Positions 55,540 to 63,867 of a stretch of DNA of 64,000 bases are shown here, piece by piece. Origin of the DNA: Bermanella sp047621325 (GTDB lineage: Bacteria > Pseudomonadota > Gammaproteobacteria > Pseudomonadales > Oceanobacteraceae). Numbering within the stretch: the stretch's first letter is position 1; every line of letters starts with the position of its first letter. Below the pieces are notes generated by a model. It searched no databases. It was not told the DNA's origin and worked only from the letters and a program-made list of their open reading frames with translations. The translations under genes were made by a program, and so were the position numbers. The stretch is from the NCBI GenBank assembly GCA_047621325.1, contig JBLHLT010000006.1:130978-194977 (forward strand). The letters are read 5' to 3'.

Positions 55540-56595
55540 ATGCCAAAACCAAGGAAAGAGCACGTCTGCTTAGAAGTCACGCCGTAAAACCACTGTGTTT
55601 CACGCTGTGTGCGCAAAGCTTATTTGTGTGGTGCTGATATCATTACCAATGAAAGTTATGAACATCGCCGTGGTGGCATGAGAATTAAACAAACACAAAT
55701 ATTTACGATTGATATTGCCGCCTATGGGATCATGTCGAATCACTACCACGTTGTTTTGCACATCAACAAAGAAATTGCTAATAACTGGTCTTTTGATGAG
55801 GTGATTGATCGTTGGCATCAGCTTTATAAAGGTAATGTACTTAGCCAGCGCTTTCGGGCTCGTATTGCATTGTCAGATGCTGAGCTTGATAAACTTTATG
55901 AATACGTAGAGTTATGGCATGAACGTTTAATGGATATTAGTTGGTTTATGCACCGCTTAAATAGAGGCTGTAAATAAATTTGTATCACGACAAGCTAATT
56001 ATGAAGATAACTGCACGGGTCATTTCTCATCTTCGCACCCTTCGAGCAGCCTAACGGCTGTGTATATTGTTCCTACAATTTATGGGTAAGCCACTTTAAA
56101 TCTCAAGCCTTACTCGATGAAAAGGCATTGGCCGCATGTTTAGCCTATGTGGATTTGAACCCTGTAAGAACCTGTATGGCGAATACCCCTGAATAATCTG
56201 AATTTACTTCAATTAAGCAACGAGCAGAGAAAGCTAAAACCACGTATTCCGCTAATCACCCGAACCAACAAGTTAAGTATTTAATGCCGTTTTCTGGCAA
56301 CCCAAAAGAAGGTATGCCGTTTGGCTTACGGTTTAAATTAACTGATTATTTAGGATTGGTTGAGCTGACTGGGCGAGTGATTAAGGATGATAAACGTGGC
56401 AGTATTTCAAAGACATTACCGTCTAGCTTACAGCGTTTGAATATTGAAGCAGATAGCTGGTTAAAATTAACCACGTCATTTGAATCCAGCTTTAAAGATT
56501 TAGTCGGCAACCCAACTGCTTTAGGTAAAACAGTTGAATTTCTTGATCGTAAGCGACGACCTAACCTCAAAAATGGCCAAACCCTACTGACTTAG
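55540..56595 (+). pseudogene. Decayed REP-associated (IS200-like) transposase
   Basis: From an ATG at 55540 the frame reads MPKPRKEHVCLEVTP, the normal start of this family, then hits TAA (55585-55587) where relatives have Tyr. It continues as CVSRCVRKAYLCG and reaches the HUH-type motif SNHYHVVLHI and the WFMHRLNRG helix. A stop and frameshift occur at about 55972-55977, 56 extra bases are inserted at 56027-56082, and another in-frame TAA lies after MANTPE near 56191. The remaining part runs to 56595. Such Y1 transposases mobilise REP hairpins; this copy cannot be active. Confidence 0.85.
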
Positions 56596-56806
56596 ATTTC
56601 ACATCACAATTATTCTAATACGCTATTCAATGGCGGGATGACTGCTACACAACTTTTCAAAAACAGATAACAACTAAACTTAAACACAAATAAATGAGGG
56701 TGATGCCTCACCTTTCACTTTCAACATTTAATGGGTCGAAGATTAAAACTAGCGCACCTCAGCTTATATTATTAGCTGAGTGTCTTGGATATTTGTTCCT
56801 TGAGAA

Positions 56807-56907
56807 GCATAACGCCGCAAACAGCTGCGTAGCAATTTGGCGCAACTTTTACGGCTTTTTGCAAAAGATGTGACAAATTGCGGAGTCCGCTCTTTGCCTT
56901 GTTATGC
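56807..56907 (-). other. attC site of the GNAT cassette
   Basis: 101 bases. On the minus strand it starts GCATAACAAGGC and ends GCGGCGTTATGC; internal pairs such as GCAATTTG/CAAATTGC are visible. It contains the GNAT stop codon and is the distal end of the array. Confidence 0.85.
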
Positions 56908-57369
56908 GATTGCATACTTCATTTTATAACCACCTGTGATTTCAAAGCCGTTAAATTTATAAAACTCTACTGTACGGTCAAATTCTGGAACTGGCGGTGT
57001 ACATAGCTCAAGACGCTTCCATTTTTGTTGTTTGGCAAATTCTACTATTTCTTGAATAAGTGATTTACCCACTTCTTTGGAGCGATACTCTGGCATTACG
57101 TAAAACTCTTGAATAATGCCAAACGAGCCTTCTGCGTAAAGTGAATGGCTTTCACAGATAGCGCCAAAGCCTATTATTTCATCTCCATCAAATGCAGTCA
57201 TAACATGATAAAGGCCATTTGATACATAATTTTCACATAGGTTAATGGCTAGAGGGATATCGACATCAAAATGCTTAATACCTGTACGCTCAATAATTTC
57301 ATTCGTTAGACACACTGCCAATTTGGCAATTTCTTCCGATTTAGACTTATCAATAATCTTATATTTCAC
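56902..57369 (-). CDS. GNAT acetyltransferase (integron cassette 5)
   Basis: 155 residues, starting with GTG at 57369, which lies about 20 bases after the preceding core; AAGGA is upstream. The acetyl-CoA loop is EYRSKEVGKSLIQ (about residues 93-105) and the end has VEFYKFNGFE. The TAA stop is inside attC. GNATs are among the commonest integron cassette genes; the substrate is unknown. Confidence 0.85.
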   Translation of the reverse strand: MKYKIIDKSKSEEIAKLAVCLTNEIIERTGIKHFDVDIPLAINLCENYVSNGLYHVMTAFDGDEIIGFGAICESHSLYAEGSFGIIQEFYVMPEYRSKEVGKSLIQEIVEFAKQQKWKRLELCTPPVPEFDRTVEFYKFNGFEITGGYKMKYAIA

Positions 57370-57390
57370 GCGATTTCGAATCCTTTTACC

Positions 57391-57438
57391 GCATAACGCC
57401 GCATTCAGCGGCTTGTCCGCTGCAATGCTTTGTTATGC
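57391..57438 (-). other. attC site of the OLD-nuclease cassette
   Basis: 48 bases, compact and nearly palindromic: on the minus strand GCATAACAAAGCATTGCAGC, then GGACAAG, then CCGCTGAATGCGGCGTTATGC. The cores and the inner GCATT-GCAGCGG/CCGCTG-AATGC stem are clear. The cassette's stop codon is in the core. Confidence 0.92.
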
Positions 57439-59127
57439 ATTTTGTGAAGTTAAGCTAACTAGCTGATCGAACAGCGTAGCGAAGTTTTCAAAATCACTTT
57501 CATTCAATCCATCACATGAGTTTGAGAAGTCATTTTTATTGCCTGAAATCTCAAAAACCTCAGTGTCAAGTATATGTTCACCTTTAACATTATTAGCTTC
57601 TAATATTTCGTTAGTGAAATAATGCTCAATCACAAAATAACGCTGTGTAGGTGAGTTTTCAACAACAAATTTTTGCCTGAAAGCTGGTACTGGTAAGCAT
57701 AATCCATAGATATCTTTCGTTAAATGCTTTCGACTATTTTGCCCCCACTGATGAGGTGAGAATATATGTCGATTCAATCCTTTGAACTGCTCACGTCCTT
57801 CTCGGTCATTATCAAATAATCCAACAATTACTTTATCTGTTAGTGTTGAGATATATTCAATTGCTCTTCGTACAGAATCTGCATTCCCTGTCCTAGTAGT
57901 CTCATCTATTTGGATTCCTGATGAAATTATATTAAATGGTAGCGGCTGCTCTGGGTATAGTTTTTCCCAAGCAATAGTTAATATCTTCTGATCTGTTTTT
58001 CCTTCCGTTATAATTAGCGGAAGATCCGTGTTTTCTTCAAGGCTAGACAGGACACTGGCGAGACCTTCTCTTACCAATGAAAAATTTTCAACATCTAGCG
58101 CTGTTAAAATTCCGCTAGATTTTGCTGTTGAATTCAAATAGTAAAGCTCACCTTCACCTGCCTTATTAACCAATCTATCATTGTGTGAAATTAAGAAAAT
58201 CTGACTGTCAACATGCACCCTTAACTCATCAATTAGATGGGATTGTAAATCAGAATGAATGTGTGAGTCAGGTTCGTCAATTAGAATAAGGCAAACGCCA
58301 TCAGAATGTGATTCAATGTATTCTAAAGTTGAAAATATTTCTACGACCTGTAGAAATCCACTTCCCATCATTGATAGGTCTAGCTCTTTTTCATCTTGAT
58401 GCTGCACACTTACTCTAATATGCTCATCATCTTGTCGGTTTTTATTTTTAAATCGTATCGAATACCTTTTTTGTAGAACACGTTCAAGTCGGGATTCTAA
58501 GCTATTAAACCTTTCGGAAACCCTAGCGGATGACACCTCGGCCTTTAATACTTTATTTCTGAGGACGTCATGTGACTGCCCTGTGCTAATTTTCTTATTT
58601 ATTTGTGCGTTATTATAAAACGGTTCATTTTTTCTAATTGTTGATATAGGCCTAGTTTGATAAATGAAAATCGCATTTACTAACGAACATTGCTTTCTTT
58701 CTATATGATCAGAAAAACGTACAAATTCATTATAATTTTCATTATTAAAAAGCCTGAAATAAGTGTTTTTTATTCCAGGCTTAACAAGTTTAATAGTTAA
58801 GTTAAACTCTTCTTCACCATCAGCCAGTAGAACCGAAATAGATAACTCTTTATCTGATGGTCGAAAAAATATATCGCTATCATCTACGAGTCGCAATAAA
58901 AACAGATCATTAAATGACAAGTAATAGCCTGTATTTGCGTTGTAGAACTTTTTTCCGTTATCTTGGATTAGGGTGTCGTACGCCCACTTCCAAAGCCCAA
59001 GTGCTTCGAACAATGTCGTTTTACCAATATTATTTTCACCAACAATCACGTTAAACGTTTCATTACACGTAATCTCAAGCCTTTCAAATGCTTTAAAATT
59101 CACTAGGGTTATCTTTTTAATATGCAT
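57433..59127 (-). CDS. OLD-family ATPase with TOPRIM nuclease domain (integron cassette 4)
   Basis: 564 residues. The N-terminal ABC-type ATPase has Walker A VGENNIGKTTLFEAL (about 29-43), a signature-like LSMMGSGFLQVVEIF and Walker B CLILIDEPDSHIHSDLQ, then an H-loop FLISHND. The C-terminal TOPRIM part shows LIITEGKTDQKIL (catalytic Glu) and VGLFDNDREGREQF (the DxD pair). This is the OLD architecture also found in GajA of Gabija. No GajB-like UvrD helicase gene is beside it, so it is either a stand-alone OLD nuclease or works with a neighbouring cassette. A role in phage defence is inferred. Confidence 0.85.
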   Translation of the reverse strand: MHIKKITLVNFKAFERLEITCNETFNVIVGENNIGKTTLFEALGLWKWAYDTLIQDNGKKFYNANTGYYLSFNDLFLLRLVDDSDIFFRPSDKELSISVLLADGEEEFNLTIKLVKPGIKNTYFRLFNNENYNEFVRFSDHIERKQCSLVNAIFIYQTRPISTIRKNEPFYNNAQINKKISTGQSHDVLRNKVLKAEVSSARVSERFNSLESRLERVLQKRYSIRFKNKNRQDDEHIRVSVQHQDEKELDLSMMGSGFLQVVEIFSTLEYIESHSDGVCLILIDEPDSHIHSDLQSHLIDELRVHVDSQIFLISHNDRLVNKAGEGELYYLNSTAKSSGILTALDVENFSLVREGLASVLSSLEENTDLPLIITEGKTDQKILTIAWEKLYPEQPLPFNIISSGIQIDETTRTGNADSVRRAIEYISTLTDKVIVGLFDNDREGREQFKGLNRHIFSPHQWGQNSRKHLTKDIYGLCLPVPAFRQKFVVENSPTQRYFVIEHYFTNEILEANNVKGEHILDTEVFEISGNKNDFSNSCDGLNESDFENFATLFDQLVSLTSQNA

Positions 59128-59158
59128 TATTTGACTCTAATTTATTGTTATATTTTCT

Positions 59159-59207
59159 GCATAACGCCGCAATAAAAGACGGGCGATATTTCATTACCTT
59201 GCTATGC
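59159..59207 (-). other. attC site of the DUF6602 cassette
   Basis: 49 bases; on the minus strand GCATAGCAAGG at the left core (GCTATGC on plus, a variant core) and TTGCGGCGTTATGC at the right. The inner stem is weaker than in the other sites. Confidence 0.75.
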
Positions 59208-59211
59208 ATTA

Positions 59212-60030
59212 CTACCCACGATGTATTTCGGGTATTCTTACATATTCCTTTGCTCGTCCGCATACACCAAAAAAATACTCCTGAGGTTGAAAGTCAATCA
59301 ATGGAGCAACTCTAAGGTATGAAACGAGCTCATAAGCCAGTTCAATTAAAGGTGGCGTATAAGTCTCTGCTTCGGGATCAGATATTGCAAAAGCTACAGC
59401 ATCTTTAGGGATAACTATGACATGCTCATTTTTTGATACATATCGAAAGGATGAGGCTCGTACATCTACATACATATTAGGCCACAAGCTTTTATCAGTA
59501 TTTTCTTCGAAGAACTTTATGAAAGTTTTTTTTAAATTTTCACTAGTCAATGATTTTTCTGTCAAAATAGCCCCAAACACTTGATGACGAAATTCATCTT
59601 TATCGAATTTTTCTCTTGGAAATACAACTATATTCTTACCATTATTTGAACGATCGAGTGTTTTTACAGACTTGACATTATCAAAAGCTTGATTCAATGT
59701 TTTAACATTGGAAATAGACGCTTTATTTTCGATAACAGCAACAACTGACTCAACCATGAAGTGCTTAATATTTCCGACCTCTAAGACAGAGTGATAATCA
59801 TCTCTATATATAACAATATCAATTTGATTACTTATTCCGCCTATAGCATCAATTACAAAACCAGTGTCAACAGAATATTTACTGGGTAATATTTTACGCA
59901 GAAAATTAGTAAGGATTTGTTCTCGTGCTCTGCCATTTTCTCCTGGGTGTTTAATAGCATTAGAAAGATCTAGTTCCTCTAGAACCCCTTTATTCAAAGA
60001 TGTTACAATTTTTCTAATAATCGATGGCAT
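59212..60030 (-). CDS. DUF6602-type predicted PD-(D/E)xK nuclease (integron cassette 3)
   Basis: 272 residues from the ATG at 60030, with AGGG 6 bases upstream; longer frames would begin inside the upstream attC. The block QILTNFLRKILPSKYSVDTG followed by GGISNQIDIVIYR and VVAVIENKAS fits DUF6602. The Asp in NQIDIVI and the E-x-K in IENKA have the spacing of a PD-(D/E)xK nuclease core, which is inference from motif layout. Proteins of this group occur in defence islands. The stop lies 4 bases outside the attC. Confidence 0.75.
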   Translation of the reverse strand: MPSIIRKIVTSLNKGVLEELDLSNAIKHPGENGRAREQILTNFLRKILPSKYSVDTGFVIDAIGGISNQIDIVIYRDDYHSVLEVGNIKHFMVESVVAVIENKASISNVKTLNQAFDNVKSVKTLDRSNNGKNIVVFPREKFDKDEFRHQVFGAILTEKSLTSENLKKTFIKFFEENTDKSLWPNMYVDVRASSFRYVSKNEHVIVIPKDAVAFAISDPEAETYTPPLIELAYELVSYLRVAPLIDFQPQEYFFGVCGRAKEYVRIPEIHRG

Positions 60031-60045
60031 GTGCATCCCTGTATT

Positions 60046-60117
60046 GCATAACGCCTTGCTCACCGGAAAATTGGGAGCGAAGCGAGTAATTTTTCCGCGT
60101 GCAGCAACTTGTTAGTG
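60046..60117 (-). other. attC site of the PHP-ATPase cassette
   Basis: 72 bases; on the minus strand CACTAACAAGTTGCTGCAC at the start and GTGAGCAAGGCGTTATGC at the end, with GGAAAAATT/AATTTTCC as the central stem and a loop containing CGCTTCGCT. Confidence 0.9.
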
Positions 60118-60119
60118 TT

Positions 60120-62762
60120 CTATACATCTGCTTTCCAAATATGATAGATGGATTTTCGACGATTAAATGCCTCGGCTCCACCCTCCATTACTTTCACGAT
60201 CTTTTGTTGAGATACTTTATTGTCAATAGACCCAATATGCAGGTCAATTTTGTTGTCGCTTAACTCACATGAAACAAGCTGATCAGAATCACCTAGTACT
60301 GGAAAATTTGCATTATGAGTAGCGAAAATAAACTGTTGATTAGGCTTCATCTTTCTAACAAGCTTCACCACATCTTCATAAATTGTCTGATTATCAAGAT
60401 CGTCCTCAGGCTGATCAATGAGTAGTAAATCATTTTCATTCTGGCTCAATATGAACAGCATCATAGCTGAAGCACGTTGCCCTAATGAATGTGAGCGGAG
60501 AGCTTTCCCTCTATAAGTAACATCATATTTGTTTGGTATTTGGCATGTTAAAAGATCTTTTATACGAGCTAAAAATTGAGCTTTAAATTCCTCACTTTTG
60601 CTTTTCGCTTCCGTTTTAGCACTATCTATATCCTTATAAACTTCACAAAAATCAGAATATTTTTCGGATATGGAATCGTATGTATCTTTTCTTATACTAT
60701 GACCTCTCAAGAACTCTTCAAGCTTTGTTGAAAAGAAACCCTTATCACCTTTGAATATGGAATTTATAATCAGAGATTCCTGAGCGCCATTTATTCTGCC
60801 AAGTGCTTTTTCAATTATTCTAAATTCTTCATGCCAAGCGCTATTTAGTTCACTAAGTGCTGTCAGCAAAAGATTTTTCTTATCCTTTAAAGTACCTGTT
60901 TTCTTTTGTAAATCAACAATACTAGTTTCCAACTCTGACTTCTTGTTTGAAAGCTCTAGATATTCATTTGGTTTGACGGAGTGCACGCCCTGTTCTTCAA
61001 GTTCTTTCACCAAGCCCCTTTCGATTTCTGCAAAGTCTTCTTTCAAGCCATTCTTTTCTTTGTCTAGCAGATCTTTATCGTTTGATATTTCACGTAATTT
61101 CGATTCAAAATTTTCAAAGCTTGGTGAAGCATCATTCACAACTTTCTTTAATAAAGAAATTTTGTTAAAAAGTTCATCTATCTTGGATTGGTTGGTTTTA
61201 GATTCTTTCTTTTGCACTTCATCTAAAGTATTCAGAAGCTCATTTCGTGCTTCTATTAATGAATCTATTCTTTCCGAAATATTTTTCTCGACTTCACCGA
61301 AGTATTGGGAGTCATTTTCATAATCAACTTGCTTGGTAAGCTTTTCTTTAATTCCATGCTTGTCCAATTGTTCTAGCTTAAACTTTACAGTTGCCAGCTC
61401 ATTCGTATCCTTATCTAGCTGCTCTGCGTCTTCTTCAATTGTAGACAGGCTCTCAATGCACTCTGTTACGTTAGTCTGTTTTTGAGCGATACACTTTCTG
61501 ACATTAATCAATTCATCTCGTACTATTTTTTCGACTAAATCGTGCCCAAAACCGTCACCAGCTGATGCCATGTCTTTTTGACCGAAATAAAGAGGGTTAT
61601 TAATAATAGCTCCTAGTATTTTGATATCTGGAATATGTTTTCCATTTTGATAAACATCTGGCGTGCTATTTAATATCCTAGATATTTCATAGGTCTCCCC
61701 ATGTTTATCAACTGCTTCAATCGTTATTTTTCCACCACTTTTTAATATATGCGGAAGAAGCGAATCTTTATACTTTTTATCTTGAGGGGTATCTCCCATG
61801 GGAATATCAAGACCATAACGCAAGCTTTCTAAAATTGAAGACTTGCCACTACCGCGTATACCAATGAGACAATTAAGACCCGATGAAAGTGGAATTTTAA
61901 CACCGTCTAACAAACCACCGTCGTAACTAATACTCTTAACATAGGAGTGTCTAATATCTTTATCTTCAAAAGAAACTCTATGGTCATGATCTGATAGTGC
62001 ATATCGAACTGCATCAAAGGAAAAGTCACCTATATTTATATAACAGGCTTTACCTCTTCCAATTTCATCTATTTTTTTGGGGTCAGACCCCTCTAGCTCC
62101 GCAGGATATGACACTCCCCACCATGAAGTAACCTTTGATTTATTTACCTTATCTGGATTGTCAATCGTTCTGACTTTCTGGAAACCTCTGCAATACTTTT
62201 TAACTAGCGGCTCTCTAGCTATTTCCTGCATTTTTCCACCTGAAACCTCGTTCCAAAGGCCGCTTGGTGCTTCAACATGTGCGAATATAATGAAGAAGCT
62301 TTTGTTATAACTTTCAAGTTTCTTAAGAGTGGCTAATAAATCATCATTAGACCGAGCATTTTCCTGCTCGTATTGGGAGGGGGTTCTTCCTGAGAATGTA
62401 ACATTGAGAAAATTATTAATATAATCCTGACCGTCTGAAATCCATTCTTCAGAAAATACGACAAGAACATGGATTCCATTTGCACCATCATTAACAGAAA
62501 GTTCAACGCCTGGAAGAAGCCCAATATTTGATTTCTTTGCTTTCTTTTTTAATGCCTTAAATTCATCCAAAACGAACTTGTTGTGGTTCGTTATTACACC
62601 TAATTTAATTCTATTCGAATTTAATTTGTCGATATATTCCGTGACAAAAGAGTTTTCCTCTCCATCATACTTAAACTCTTTATCTGATTTAGTATGAAGA
62701 TGAAAATCAGCCCTTATCCATGTATTTCCATTTACAAAAGAGTTTATTTTTACATCTTCCAT
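60120..62762 (-). CDS. PHP-domain plus SMC-like ATPase, TrlF-like (integron cassette 2)
   Basis: 880 residues from the ATG at 62762, with AGGA 6 bases upstream. The N-terminal PHP phosphoesterase has DFHLHTKSD (about 19-27), ITNHNK, LPGVEL, IIFAHVEAP and ALSDHDHR, so all metal-binding positions seem present. From about residue 280 an SMC/RecN-type ATPase follows: Walker A IGIRGSGKSSILE (about 300-312), long coiled coils (about 440-700), signature SLGQRASAMMLF, Walker B LLLIDQPEDDLDN and H-loop FATHNANFP. This is the architecture called TrlF or PHP-SMC, linked to RNA or nucleotide-targeted immunity. At 2.6 kb it is very large for an integron cassette. Confidence 0.85.
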   Translation of the reverse strand: MEDVKINSFVNGNTWIRADFHLHTKSDKEFKYDGEENSFVTEYIDKLNSNRIKLGVITNHNKFVLDEFKALKKKAKKSNIGLLPGVELSVNDGANGIHVLVVFSEEWISDGQDYINNFLNVTFSGRTPSQYEQENARSNDDLLATLKKLESYNKSFFIIFAHVEAPSGLWNEVSGGKMQEIAREPLVKKYCRGFQKVRTIDNPDKVNKSKVTSWWGVSYPAELEGSDPKKIDEIGRGKACYINIGDFSFDAVRYALSDHDHRVSFEDKDIRHSYVKSISYDGGLLDGVKIPLSSGLNCLIGIRGSGKSSILESLRYGLDIPMGDTPQDKKYKDSLLPHILKSGGKITIEAVDKHGETYEISRILNSTPDVYQNGKHIPDIKILGAIINNPLYFGQKDMASAGDGFGHDLVEKIVRDELINVRKCIAQKQTNVTECIESLSTIEEDAEQLDKDTNELATVKFKLEQLDKHGIKEKLTKQVDYENDSQYFGEVEKNISERIDSLIEARNELLNTLDEVQKKESKTNQSKIDELFNKISLLKKVVNDASPSFENFESKLREISNDKDLLDKEKNGLKEDFAEIERGLVKELEEQGVHSVKPNEYLELSNKKSELETSIVDLQKKTGTLKDKKNLLLTALSELNSAWHEEFRIIEKALGRINGAQESLIINSIFKGDKGFFSTKLEEFLRGHSIRKDTYDSISEKYSDFCEVYKDIDSAKTEAKSKSEEFKAQFLARIKDLLTCQIPNKYDVTYRGKALRSHSLGQRASAMMLFILSQNENDLLLIDQPEDDLDNQTIYEDVVKLVRKMKPNQQFIFATHNANFPVLGDSDQLVSCELSDNKIDLHIGSIDNKVSQQKIVKVMEGGAEAFNRRKSIYHIWKADV

Positions 62763-62813
62763 AATCATTCCTATTGCTTTCTATAAATTTTATTGGGGCT
62801 AGGCACACTTGAA

Positions 62814-62913
62814 CACTAACGCCTCGTTAAGAGGCAAATAATTGTTGGCTAAAATAAGCGACGCAGGAGCAAAAGCCAACTGTTATTTGTCCTTCTTTAA
62901 CGACTTGTTATGA
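62814..62913 (-). other. attC site of the UDG-like cassette
   Basis: 100 bases with excellent symmetry. On the minus strand it starts TCATAACAAGTCGTTAA and ends TTAACGAGGCGTTAGTG; inside, CAAATAA/TTATTTG and AGTTGGCT/AGCCAAC pair around a GC-richer loop. The stop codon of cassette 1 lies in the left core. Confidence 0.92.
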
Positions 62914-63552
62914 GTAAATTTCACGAATAGCATCAATTAGCCCATATACAATTAGTGGGTTATCCACTCGTGCTTCTGGGTGACAATATGCAATTACATA
63001 TTTCTTAGGGGCTCTCTCGTACCACCAAATTCCGCGGCTAGTTCTCTTCCATTCAAAGTCATTAAAACCCGCAACGTCTTTAAAGAGATCTCCTGTCCCG
63101 CCACATATCGTTATATCTGGATTATAAAGAGCAAATTGCCTTTCAATAAAGTTGCGATCTTCACTAGCAACTTTATTAAGAGAAGCTTTGTTTGTTGTAT
63201 GAGTACCTGGTGATTTTTTTAAATTCATCGCACATATAGATTTAAGAGAGGACTGTCTGTCTTCTTCATTAATATCATCAAATTCCTTCCAAGGAATATC
63301 ACGTTCTATATTTCTAATTCCATTCACCCAGCGGGCAACATTATTCCATGTTTGAGATCTTGCTCCATCGGCAATAAACTCTCTCAAATCCCACCCGCCA
63401 CCATCTGGGTCATTAACTTCCTTCAGCACAATACATATTTTGGTTTTTGAGTTTAAATAATCTAGTTCAGAAACCAGACCGTCCGAAACGAAACCGACTC
63501 GATTTCCTTTCCACTCTTCAAATAGATTTTTTTCACTAGCAGTGATCGACAT
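62908..63552 (-). CDS. Hypothetical protein with UDG-like motif layout (integron cassette 1), paralogue of 40114-40797
   Basis: 214 residues; AAAGGGA lies 5 bases before the ATG, which is 13 bases from the attI-like core. Conserved blocks shared with the paralogue at 40 kb are LFEEWKGNRVGFVSDG (10-25), VLKEVNDPDGGGWDLREF (42-59), NLKKSPGTHTT (110-120), DITICGGTG (146-154) and HPEARV (191-196). The order fits the uracil-DNA glycosylase fold, with an N-terminal catalytic loop and a C-terminal HPxxR DNA-binding loop, but the exact UDG motifs are not met. As first cassette it should be the best expressed. Function unknown. Confidence 0.78.
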   Translation of the reverse strand: MSITASEKNLFEEWKGNRVGFVSDGLVSELDYLNSKTKICIVLKEVNDPDGGGWDLREFIADGARSQTWNNVARWVNGIRNIERDIPWKEFDDINEEDRQSSLKSICAMNLKKSPGTHTTNKASLNKVASEDRNFIERQFALYNPDITICGGTGDLFKDVAGFNDFEWKRTSRGIWWYERAPKKYVIAYCHPEARVDNPLIVYGLIDAIREIYS

Positions 63553-63565
63553 AAGTTCCCTTTAC

Positions 63566-63572
63566 TCATAAC
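63566..63572 (-). other. attI-like core site at the head of the array
   Basis: On the minus strand ATGTTATGAG, the core GTTATGA, directly before cassette 1. The sequence upstream (63573-63640) has none of the attC stems, so it should be the array-proximal end of attI. The cassette promoter would lie upstream, in 63600-63850. Confidence 0.6.
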
Positions 63573-63582
63573 ATTTTAATCA

Positions 63583-63602
63583 TGCGCACGCTCGTTTTTG
63601 CA
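63583..63602 (-). repeat. Inverted repeat, copy 1 (GCAAAAACG motif)
   Basis: On the minus strand TGCAAAAACGAGCGTGCGCA. A copy in the opposite orientation with three mismatches lies at 63680-63699, and GCAAAAACGAGC recurs on the plus strand at 63786-63797. Confidence 0.6.
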
Positions 63603-63679
63603 TTTTCTTAAAACCTTAAAAAACAAAAATAAATCCATATAAAACAAGACATTAAAGGCTTTTGGGCGACAATCTTGCC

Positions 63680-63699
63680 TGTAAAAACGCGCGTGCAGT
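63680..63699 (+). repeat. Inverted repeat, copy 2 (GCAAAAACG motif)
   Basis: TGTAAAAACGCGCGTGCAGT on the plus strand, the inverted partner of 63583-63602. Confidence 0.6.
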
Positions 63700-63704
63700 T
63701 TTTC

Positions 63705-63734
63705 ATCGAAATAACGGGGTCCCATTATTTCGAT
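63705..63734. repeat. Long hairpin in the integron head region
   Basis: ATCGAAATAA (63705-63714) and TTATTTCGAT (63725-63734) are perfect inverted repeats around CGGGGTCCCA, where GGG and CCC pair further, leaving one mismatch in a 14-bp stem. It has no T-run, so it is unlikely to be a terminator. Confidence 0.8.
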
Positions 63735-63867
63735 TACCATTTTTATAAGTAATTGAATTTAAAGTATTTCCCAGTGATTAACTAGGCAAAAACGAGCACT
63801 TTTTTCTGATTTTTTGAGCCATGGCCGTCTGATTTCTTGCATTCCCGAAAATATACTGTTTATTTAT

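Larger units (their letters stand above)
56807..63572 (-). mobile_element. Integron gene-cassette array (five attC sites, five cassettes)
   Basis: Five sites of attC structure separate five minus-strand genes. Each site, read on the minus strand, begins with a core like GCATAAC, ends with a core like GGCGTTATGC and has internal inverted repeats; most cassette stop codons lie in or next to the left core, as is normal in integrons. The array starts at a lone core (GTTATGA, 63572-63566) with no attC structure upstream, as expected of attI. No integrase gene is in the window; it could lie right of 64000 or be lost. Cassettes 1 to 5 are about 0.76, 2.8, 0.9, 1.8 and 0.6 kb. Confidence 0.88.
63573..63867. 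other. Non-coding head region of the integron
   Basis: About 300 bases with no coding frame. It contains inverted copies of a TGCAAAAACG motif, a long hairpin at 63705-63734 and probably the cassette promoter. Some attI sequence is expected near 63573-63640. Confidence 0.5.

Noticed and set aside
56758..56780. CTCAGCT/AGCTGAG hairpin left of the last attC as a terminator
   Set aside because: Neither strand has a T-run after the stem, and its distance from any gene end is large.
57433..59127. Complete Gabija system
   Set aside because: The GajA-like protein is present but no UvrD-like GajB helicase gene is adjacent; the neighbours are separate attC-bounded cassettes.
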